This document shows positions 6,166-11,524 of a stretch of DNA of 11,524 nucleotides, piece after piece. The stretch comes from Blastococcus sp. GTDB taxonomy: Bacteria > Actinomycetota > Actinomycetes > Mycobacteriales > Geodermatophilaceae. The translations under genes were made by a program, and so were the position numbers. The stretch is taken from positions 1 through 11,524 of the forward strand of contig JAOPUS010000013.1 in the NCBI GenBank assembly GCA_025963345.1, read 5' to 3'. The stretch's first letter is position 1. The number at the start of each line of letters is the position of its first letter. The notes below the pieces were generated by a model. The model ran no database searches. It saw nothing but the letters and a program-made list of their open reading frames with translations, and was not told the origin of the DNA.

Positions 6166-6843
6166 CGCCGGACACCGCCGCCTGGCTGTCGAGCCCCGGC
6201 CGGGCCTGATCCTGCGGCTATCGTCGTCGGCAACGGCGGCCACCGGCTGCCGGCCCGAACCGAGGAGCACGTCCTGTCCGAGCAGCCCGATCCGGCGGAG
6301 AGCTCCGCCCCCGGCGCGGGGCGCCGGCCGCGGACCCGCCTCCTGCTGGCCCTCGCCGGTGGGGTGCTGCTCACCGATCTGGTCACCAAGCTCGTCGTGG
6401 TCGCCACGATCGAGCCGGGTGAGGACATCCGGCTGCTCGGCGGCGCCCTCTACCTGACCCAGCTGCGCAACGTCGGGGCGGCGTTCTCCTTCGCCGAGGG
6501 CTGGACGATTCTCTTCAGCCTGGTCGCCGTCGCCGTCGTCGTGGTCATCGTGCGGACGGCGCGGCGGCTGTACTCCACCGGCTGGGCGGTCACGCTGGGC
6601 CTGGTCCTGGGCGGAGCACTCGGGAACCTGATCGACCGGATCTTCCGCGACCCCGGTTTCCTGCGCGGGGGAGTCGTGGACTTCCTCTCGGTGTTCGGCC
6701 CGGACGGCAGCGTCTGGCCGGTGTTCAACGTCGCCGACTCGGCGATCGTCTGCGGCGGGATCCTGGGCGCCCTGTTGGCCCTGCGCGGCATCGAGTTCGA
6801 CGGGTCACGGGCGAAGGACGAGGCGGCGGCCGACGCCGCCTGA
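6157..6843 (+). CDS. lspA: Lipoprotein signal peptidase (signal peptidase II)
   Basis: A polytopic membrane aspartyl protease that removes signal peptides of prolipoproteins after lipidation of the Cys; the LpqY-like protein upstream would be a client. Family motifs are clear: TDLVTKLVV in the first membrane segment, RNVGAAFS, GNLIDRIF with catalytic Asp160, VVDFLSVF, and FNVADSAI with catalytic Asp194 (numbering from GTG 6157). Four hydrophobic segments are visible, with a charged Ala-rich tail. The start is uncertain. GTG 6157 has AGGAGG 7 nt upstream, giving 228 aa, longer than usual. However, the first 39 codons have nine A/T-ending third positions against three in the next forty, and the Shine-Dalgarno lies in a hairpin. 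CTG at 6274, with GAGGAG (6262-6267) 6 nt upstream, would give a normal 189 aa beginning at SEQPDPAE. The synthase gene follows at once, as in mycobacteria. Confidence 0.93.
   Translation: MTSRRTPPPGCRAPAGPDPAAIVVGNGGHRLPARTEEHVLSEQPDPAESSAPGAGRRPRTRLLLALAGGVLLTDLVTKLVVVATIEPGEDIRLLGGALYLTQLRNVGAAFSFAEGWTILFSLVAVAVVVVIVRTARRLYSTGWAVTLGLVLGGALGNLIDRIFRDPGFLRGGVVDFLSVFGPDGSVWPVFNVADSAIVCGGILGALLALRGIEFDGSRAKDEAAADAA
6219..6224 (+). promoter_or_regulatory. Possible -10 element for lspA
   Basis: TATCGT matches the TAnnnT form of actinobacterial -10 boxes. Transcription would start near 6231 and give a leader of about 43 nt before the CTG at 6274. No recognisable -35 box is at the right distance, so this is a weak call that matters only because it would exclude the GTG at 6157 from the transcript. 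Confidence 0.25.
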
Positions 6844-6866
6844 ACGGTCCGAGGGCGCGGGCACGT

Positions 6867-6872
6867 CACAAT
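6867..6872 (+). promoter_or_regulatory. Possible -10 element for a leaderless rluA-type transcript
   Basis: CACAAT matches TATAAT in four of six positions and ends 6 nt before the GTG at 6879, so transcription starting about 7 nt downstream would begin at the start codon itself. No Shine-Dalgarno precedes that GTG at a usable distance. No clear -35 box is visible. Leaderless messages are common in actinobacteria. Confidence 0.35.
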
Positions 6873-6878
6873 GGGGTC

Positions 6879-7817
6879 GTGAGCAGCTCTCTCGGTATGC
6901 ACCGTGCCCTGCCGGTGCCCGACGGGCTCGAGGGGCAGCGGGTCGACCAGGCGCTGTCCCGGCTCTTCGGGCTCTCCCGGACGGCGGCGGCCGAGGTGGC
7001 CGACGCCGGCAGCGTCGTGGTCGACGGGCGGGTCCGCGGCAAGGGGGACCGGCTGAGCGCCGGCAGCTGGCTCGAGGTCGAGCTGCCACCGCCGCCGGGG
7101 GAACCGGTCCCGCCACGTCCGGTCGAGGGCATGACGATCCTGCACGACGACGACGACATCGTCGTCGTGGACAAGCCGGTCGGGGTGGCCGCCCACCCGA
7201 GCCCCGGCTGGGACGGCCCGACGGTCATCGGCGGCCTGGCCGCGGCCGGCTACCGGATCTCCACCTCCGGCGCGGCCGAGCGGCAGGGCGTCGTCCACCG
7301 GCTGGACGCCGCCACGACCGGGGTGATGGTGGTCGCCAAGAGCGAGCGCGCCTACACCTCCCTGAAGGCGGCGTTCAAGGAGCGGACGGTGGCCAAGGGC
7401 TACCACGCCCTCGTTCAGGGCCACCCGGATCCATCGCGCGGCACCATCGACGCGCCGATCGACCGGCACCCGCGGCACGACTGGCGCTTCGCCGTCGTCA
7501 GCGGCGGCCGGCCGTCGGTCACCCACTACCAGGTGCTGGAGGCGTTCCCGGCCGCGAGCCTGGTCGACATCCAGCTCGAGACCGGTCGCACCCACCAGAT
7601 CCGCGTGCACTTCTCCGCGCTGCGTCACCCGTGCGTGGGTGACATGACCTACGGCGCCGACCCGACGCTGGCCGCCCGGCTCGGCGTCGAGCGGCAGTGG
7701 CTGCACGCCGTCCGGCTGGGCTTTCCGCACCCCGGGGACGGTCGATTCGTGGAGTTCACCAGCGAGTACCCGCCCGACCTCGACGGCGCGCTGGCCGTGC
7801 TGCGCGCCGAGACCTGA
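6879..7817 (+). CDS. RluA-family 23S rRNA pseudouridine synthase
   Basis: A 312-aa cytoplasmic enzyme that isomerises uridine to pseudouridine, probably in 23S rRNA (RluC/RluD-like). An S4 RNA-binding domain lies at about 17-70 (QRVDQALSRLFGLSRT, VVVDGRVRGKGDRL). The catalytic domain contains DDIVVVDKPVGVAAHPSPGW, the signature VVHRLDAATTGVMVVAKS with catalytic Asp143, KGYHALVQGHP, and the motif GRTHQIRVHFSALRHP followed by GDMTYG. All expected residues are present and the length is normal. It follows lspA by 35 nt, the same order as in mycobacteria. The exact rRNA position modified cannot be read from sequence, so no specific symbol is given. The GTG at 6879 is the best start; an ATG at 6871 runs into TGA after three codons. 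Confidence 0.93.
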   Translation: MSSSLGMHRALPVPDGLEGQRVDQALSRLFGLSRTAAAEVADAGSVVVDGRVRGKGDRLSAGSWLEVELPPPPGEPVPPRPVEGMTILHDDDDIVVVDKPVGVAAHPSPGWDGPTVIGGLAAAGYRISTSGAAERQGVVHRLDAATTGVMVVAKSERAYTSLKAAFKERTVAKGYHALVQGHPDPSRGTIDAPIDRHPRHDWRFAVVSGGRPSVTHYQVLEAFPAASLVDIQLETGRTHQIRVHFSALRHPCVGDMTYGADPTLAARLGVERQWLHAVRLGFPHPGDGRFVEFTSEYPPDLDGALAVLRAET

Positions 7818-7826
7818 CCCGCGTCC

Positions 7827-8612
7827 GTGAGCGGACTGCCGGGCTCACTCGCCGACTTCGGCCCCGCCGCCCTGGCGGCGGTCGTCGTCGCGGGCTACCT
7901 GGTCGTCGGCGAGCCACTGGCCGGCCACGTGCTGCACCGCCGCTTCGAGGGCCGGCTGCGGACCGATCCCGGCGCCCGGCGCTCCTTCTACGTGCGCCTG
8001 CTCATCCTGGAATGGGGGCTGTCCCTCCTCGCACTCGTGGTCTGGCTGTCGGCTCCCGGCGTGGACGCCGGCCAGGTCGGCCTGCGCTGGCCCCAGCAGT
8101 GGCCGGGGCCGGTCACCGGGCTGGTCGTGCTGCTCGTGCTGTTGTTCGTCGTCGTCTCGACCCGCGCCCTGCGCGGCGGGGCGCTGCTGGAGGTCGCCGA
8201 GCCGGTGCGCCGGGGAGGGGAGGGGCGGCACGCCGAACCGGCCGCGCACGCCACGCTGGCTCTGCTGCCCCGCACCGCCGGCGAGCGCCGGCTGTTCACG
8301 GTGGTCGGGGTGACCGCCGGCGTCTGCGAGGAGTGGCTCTACCGCGGGTTCTTCCTGGCGGTGGTCGCCGCGCTCGCCGGCGGGCTGCCGACCGGGCTGC
8401 TCGTCGTCGTCGCGGCGGTGGCGTTCGGTCTGGCGCACGCCTACCAGGGGCCGGTCGGGATCCTGACCACCGGTCTTCTCGGCGGCGTCATGGCGGCGCT
8501 CTACCTGCAGACCGGGTCGCTGCTCCTGCCGGTCCTCCTGCACGCCGCCATCGACCTGCGCTTCCTCCTCGTGCCCTCGCGGGTGTTGCCGGCCGGCCGG
8601 GCGGTCAGGTGA
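7827..8612 (+). CDS. CPBP-family intramembrane metalloprotease (CAAX/Abi type)
   Basis: A 261-aa membrane protein of the CPBP (PF02517) family, glutamyl intramembrane proteases related to Rce1; bacterial substrates are mostly unknown. The three family motifs are intact: EEWLYR with Glu168, Glu169 and Arg173; FGLAH with Phe200 and His204; and HAAID with His239 and Asp243. About seven hydrophobic segments are visible, including LAAVVVAGYLVVGEPL near the N-terminus and VVVLLV-type stretches around 100-110. The region from about 115 to 150 is polar and Arg-rich, probably a cytoplasmic loop. GTG 7827 lies 9 nt after the synthase stop with no clear Shine-Dalgarno, so translation probably depends on coupling to the previous gene. 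An immunity or membrane-protein maturation role is possible but unsupported. Confidence 0.85.
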   Translation: MSGLPGSLADFGPAALAAVVVAGYLVVGEPLAGHVLHRRFEGRLRTDPGARRSFYVRLLILEWGLSLLALVVWLSAPGVDAGQVGLRWPQQWPGPVTGLVVLLVLLFVVVSTRALRGGALLEVAEPVRRGGEGRHAEPAAHATLALLPRTAGERRLFTVVGVTAGVCEEWLYRGFFLAVVAALAGGLPTGLLVVVAAVAFGLAHAYQGPVGILTTGLLGGVMAALYLQTGSLLLPVLLHAAIDLRFLLVPSRVLPAGRAVR

Positions 8613-8671
8613 GCGAGCCTGCGAGCGAGCCGACGAGCAGAGCGTCCATGGGCGCGTCACTGACGAGCGCC
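8611..8671. repeat. GAGCGAGCC direct repeat and hairpin between the CPBP and GNAT genes
   Basis: GAGCGAGCC occurs at 8611-8619, overlapping the stop codon of the protease gene, and again at 8623-8631, followed by the related GACGAGC. Further on, GGCGC-GTC (8651-8658) pairs with GAC-GA-GCGCC (8662-8671) with a 2-nt bulge and a 3-nt loop. The block reads like a compact intergenic repeat element of the kind dispersed in actinobacterial genomes, but only one copy lies in this window. Confidence 0.4.
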
Positions 8672-8685
8672 GGCGAGGAGGCGTC

Positions 8686-9120
8686 GTGATCAGCCCCACG
8701 GCGACGGTGGCCGGCCCTACCGATCTGGCCGCGATCGCCGCGCTGCGGACCCGCGTCTTCGTCGACGAGCAGGGCGTGCCCCCGGAGATCGAGCAGGACG
8801 CCGCGGACAGCCACGCGGTGCACGTGCTCAGCCGCGACGACACCGGCGCGGTCGTGGCGACCGGGCGGCTGCTGGTCCGCGGGAGTTCCGCCGGCATCGG
8901 CCGAATGGCCGCCGACGCCGCCGTGCGGGGCCGCGGCCACGGCGCGGCGGTGCTCGCCGCGCTGCACCGGGAGGCGGTGCGGCGCGGCGTGACCGAGGTC
9001 GAGCTGCACGCCCAGGTCAGGGCCCGGGGCTTCTACGAACGGGCCGGGTACACCGCCGTCGGCGAGGAGTACGAGGAGGCCGGGATCACCCACGTCACGA
9101 TGCGCCGGCGGCTGCCCTAG
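8686..9120 (+). CDS. GNAT family N-acetyltransferase, ElaA-like
   Basis: A 144-aa single-domain GNAT protein predicted to transfer an acetyl group from acetyl-CoA to an amine of an unknown substrate. The N-terminal segment ALRTRVFVDEQGVPPEIEQDAAD matches the start of ElaA/YjcF-type GNATs. Motif A is IGRMAADAAVRGRGHGAAVLAAL, with the acetyl-CoA pyrophosphate loop R-G-R-G-H-G at 81-86. A GFYERAGYTAVGEEYEEAGITHVTM end completes the fold, with the Tyr of FYERAGY as usual candidate for general acid. The GTG at 8686 has GAGGAGG (8675-8681) four bases upstream. It stands between lspA-rluA and dnaE but shows no functional link to either. Confidence 0.88.
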   Translation: MISPTATVAGPTDLAAIAALRTRVFVDEQGVPPEIEQDAADSHAVHVLSRDDTGAVVATGRLLVRGSSAGIGRMAADAAVRGRGHGAAVLAALHREAVRRGVTEVELHAQVRARGFYERAGYTAVGEEYEEAGITHVTMRRRLP

Positions 9121-9142
9121 CGGGCGGACGGGGCAGATGTGA

Positions 9143-9286
9143 CGGATCGGTCCGCGTGTGAGAAGACACGTCCTGTCAGACCCTCGGAGTAGACCTCCGG
9201 CAATGCGAGGATCGACCCACCGGACCGTGTCTTCCCCGCCGGTCGCCCGCCGGACTTCCCGTCGGCCGGGCACGCACGACCACTGA
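9143..9286 (+). promoter_or_regulatory. Structured leader region upstream of dnaE
   Basis: The 182-nt gap before dnaE contains four inverted repeats. CGGA/TCCG (9143-9146 with 9151-9154) is a small hairpin after the GNAT stop. GAAGACACG (9162-9170) pairs with CGTGTCTTC (9226-9234), extendable by three pairs past a bulged C. Inside that, CGGAG/CTCCG (9185-9189 with 9195-9199) forms a 5-bp stem. GCCCG (9245-9249) pairs with CGGGC (9267-9271), with an inner stem and two bulges. I see no convincing -35/-10 pair. The region may combine termination for the GNAT gene with a leader controlling dnaE. Confidence 0.35.
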
Positions 9287-9302
9287 GGAGTACCGACCGC
9301 CC

Positions 9303-11524
9303 GTGAGCACCCCCGCCGATTCGTTCGTGCACCTGCACGTCCACACCGAGTACTCGATGCTGGACGGCGCGGCCAAGCTGCCCGAGGTGACGGCGGCCGC
9401 CGCCGCCGCGGGCATGCCGGCTCTGGCGATGACCGACCACGGCAACGTCTTCGGTGCCTACGACTTCTACAAGCAGGCCACGAAGGCCGGCGTCAAGCCG
9501 ATCATCGGCATGGAGGGCTACTACACGCCCGGCTCGCGGTTCGACCGTGCGCCGTTCGACTTCGGCGACAAGCTCCTCGACGAGGAGGGCGACGGCGGGA
9601 ACAACCGCGGCAAGGCTGCCTACACGCACATGACGCTGCTGGCCCGGACGACGGAGGGCATGCACAACCTCTTCCGGATCTCCTCGCTGGCCAGCCTCGA
9701 GGGCCAGTACCGCAAGCCGCGGTTCGACCGCGACCTGCTGGAGCGCTACGGCAAGGGCCTCATCGCCACGACCGGCTGCCCCTCGGGCGAGGTCAACATG
9801 TGGCTGCGCGCCGGCAAGGAGGACCGCGCCCGCCAGGCGGCGGCGGACTTCCAGGACATCTTCGGCAAGGAGAACTTCTACGCCGAGATCATGGATCACG
9901 GCCTGTCGATCGAGAAGAAGACCCGGCCGGCGCTCCTGTCCATCGCCAAGGACCTCGGCATCCCGTTGCTGGGCACCAACGACCTGCACTACACGCACAA
10001 GGAGGACGCGCAGGCCCACGATGCGCTCCTGTGCATCCAGACCGGTTCGCGGCTCAACGAGACCAACCGTTTCCGCTTCAACGGCGACGGCTACTACCTG
10101 AAGAGCTCGGCGGAGATGCGCGCGCTGTTCGCCGACACCCCCGAGGCGTGCGACAACACCCTCCTGGTCGCCGAGCAGTGCGAGGTGACGTTCACCGAGG
10201 GCGCCGACCTCATGCCCCGGTTCCCGCTGCCCGACGGTGAGGACGAGACCTCCTGGTTCATCAAGGAGGTCGAGCGTGGGCTGCACAAGCGGTGGCCGAG
10301 CGGCATCCCGGACCACGTGCGCAAGCAAGCCGACTACGAGACCGGGATCATCGTCCAGATGGGCTTCCCGGGGTACTTCCTCGTGGTCGCCGACTTCATC
10401 AACTGGGCCAAGGACCAGGGCATCCGCGTCGGTCCCGGCCGTGGCTCGGCCGCCGGCTCCCTGGCCGCCTACGCGATGGGGATCACCGACCTGGACCCGC
10501 TGGCCCACGGCCTGATCTTCGAGCGGTTCCTCAACCCCGAGCGCGTCTCCATGCCCGACGTCGACATCGACTTCGACGACCGCCGCCGCGGCGAGGTCAT
10601 CCGCTACGTGTCGGACAAGTACGGCGAGGAGCGGGTCAGCCAGATCGTCACCTACGGGACGATCAAGGCCAAGGCCGCGGTCAAGGACGCCGCCCGGGTG
10701 CTCGACCGCCCGTACTCGGTGGGCGACGAGCTGACCAAGCTGATGCCGCCGGGCGTCATGGGCAAGGACATCCCGCTGTCGGGGATCTTCGACCCCACGC
10801 ACGAGCGCTACAAGGAGGCCGGGGAGTTCCGGGCCCGGTACGAGTCCGACCCCGGCGCCGCGGAAGTCATCGACCAGGCGCGCAAGCTCGAGGGCCTCAA
10901 GCGCCAGTGGGGCGTGCACGCCGCCGGAGTGATCATCGGGCGGTACCCGCTCATCGACAGCGTGCCGATCATGCGCCGGGAATCTGACGGCGCGGTGATC
11001 ACTCAGTTCGACTACCCGACCTGCGAGACGCTCGGCCTGCTGAAGATGGACTTCCTCGGCCTGCGCAACCTCACCGTGATCGACGACGCGCTGCGCAACA
11101 TCGTGATCAACGGCAAGGAGGCCATCGACCTCGACGAGCTCAGCAAGGAGCTCACCGACCCGGCGACCTACGCCCTGCTCGCCCGTGGCGACACGCTCGG
11201 CGTCTTCCAGTTCGACGGCGGTCCGATGCGGTCGCTGCTGCGGCTGATGCGGCCGGACAACTTCGAGGACATCTCGGCCGTCGGCGCGCTCTACCGGCCC
11301 GGTCCGATGGGCGCGAACTCGCACACGAACTACGCGCTGCGCAAGAACGGCCAGCAGGAGATCACGCCGATCCACCCGGAGCTCGCCGAGCCGCTCGAGG
11401 AGATCCTCGGCCAGACCTACGGCCTGATCGTCTACCAGGAGCAGGTCATGGCGATCGCGCAGAAGGTCGCCGGGTACTCCCTCGGCAAGGCCGACCTGCT
11501 GCGCCGCGCGATGGGCAAGAAGAA
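9303..11524 (+). CDS. dnaE1: DNA polymerase III subunit alpha (3' partial, first 740 codons)
   Basis: The catalytic subunit of the replicative DNA polymerase (family C), cut by the window end; the full protein is usually near 1180 aa. The N-terminal PHP domain keeps the metal-binding pattern HLHVHTEYSMLDG (His10, His12, His14, Glu16) and TDHGN (Asp45, His46). In actinobacterial DnaE1 this domain carries the proofreading exonuclease. The polymerase core follows: GFPGYFLVVADFINWAK, GPGRGSAAGSLAAY, the catalytic PDVDIDFDD with Asp421 and Asp423, WGVHAAGVIIGRYP, the third aspartate Asp583 in KMDFLGLRNLTV, GVFQFDGGPM, ALYRPGPMGAN, YQEQVMAIAQ and LLRRAMGKK at the edge. The GTG at 9303 is the only sensible start just before SFVHLH; GAGGAG at 9285-9290 is 12 nt away, longer than ideal. 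The conserved PHP metal ligands and position near lspA-rluA favour essential DnaE1 over error-prone DnaE2. Confidence 0.96.
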   Translation, partial: MSTPADSFVHLHVHTEYSMLDGAAKLPEVTAAAAAAGMPALAMTDHGNVFGAYDFYKQATKAGVKPIIGMEGYYTPGSRFDRAPFDFGDKLLDEEGDGGNNRGKAAYTHMTLLARTTEGMHNLFRISSLASLEGQYRKPRFDRDLLERYGKGLIATTGCPSGEVNMWLRAGKEDRARQAAADFQDIFGKENFYAEIMDHGLSIEKKTRPALLSIAKDLGIPLLGTNDLHYTHKEDAQAHDALLCIQTGSRLNETNRFRFNGDGYYLKSSAEMRALFADTPEACDNTLLVAEQCEVTFTEGADLMPRFPLPDGEDETSWFIKEVERGLHKRWPSGIPDHVRKQADYETGIIVQMGFPGYFLVVADFINWAKDQGIRVGPGRGSAAGSLAAYAMGITDLDPLAHGLIFERFLNPERVSMPDVDIDFDDRRRGEVIRYVSDKYGEERVSQIVTYGTIKAKAAVKDAARVLDRPYSVGDELTKLMPPGVMGKDIPLSGIFDPTHERYKEAGEFRARYESDPGAAEVIDQARKLEGLKRQWGVHAAGVIIGRYPLIDSVPIMRRESDGAVITQFDYPTCETLGLLKMDFLGLRNLTVIDDALRNIVINGKEAIDLDELSKELTDPATYALLARGDTLGVFQFDGGPMRSLLRLMRPDNFEDISAVGALYRPGPMGANSHTNYALRKNGQQEITPIHPELAEPLEEILGQTYGLIVYQEQVMAIAQKVAGYSLGKADLLRRAMGKK

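Noticed and set aside
7697..8689. 330-aa plus-strand frame overlapping the CPBP gene
   Set aside because: The alternative frame contains the intact EExxxR, FxxxH and HxxxD protease motifs; this one is an Arg/Ala/Gly-rich shadow.
1..11524. Defence islands, CRISPR arrays, transposases, phage genes or a biosynthetic cluster
   Set aside because: None is visible. The lone CPBP (Abi-type) and GNAT genes are ordinary single genes in a housekeeping neighbourhood and do not form a recognisable system.

Overview
The window is very GC-rich DNA with strong G/C bias at third codon positions and frequent GTG starts, typical of a high-GC actinobacterium. The lspA - rluA-type synthase - dnaE1 order on one strand also occurs in mycobacteria, and the transporter operon resembles mycobacterial lpqY-sugABC. 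A soil actinomycete such as a member of the Geodermatophilaceae would fit, but the genus is inference. All genes I accept lie on the + strand; long minus-strand open frames are shadows of GC-rich coding DNA.

Region 1 (1-1443): the last codons of a probable upstream gene, a terminator-like hairpin, then a 412-aa DUF4032 protein whose N-terminal half keeps the catalytic residue pattern of a kinase fold.

Region 2 (1444-6156): a terminator-like hairpin, a promoter with a perfect TTGACA -35 box, and a four-gene ABC sugar importer: lipoprotein binding protein, two permeases and an ATPase. Order, sizes and several motifs match LpqY-SugA-SugB-SugC, the mycobacterial trehalose importer, so trehalose or a related disaccharide is the best substrate guess. 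The operon ends in a complex region with hairpins and a 15-bp tandem repeat.

Region 3 (6157-9120): signal peptidase II (lspA), an RluA-family pseudouridine synthase, a CPBP-family membrane metalloprotease and a GNAT acetyltransferase, closely packed. The lspA start is doubtful: the GTG with the best-looking Shine-Dalgarno sits in a perfect 7-bp inverted repeat, while a CTG 39 codons later has a well-spaced GAGGAG.

Region 4 (9121-11524): a 182-nt leader with several inverted repeats, then the first 740 codons of replicative DNA polymerase III alpha (dnaE1), running off the window end.

I saw no CRISPR array, transposase, tRNA, rRNA or phage gene, and no clear previously undescribed system. 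The points most worth a second look are the kinase-like DUF4032 protein beside the trehalose-type importer, the lspA start region, the tandem repeat in the operon terminator, and the structured dnaE leader.
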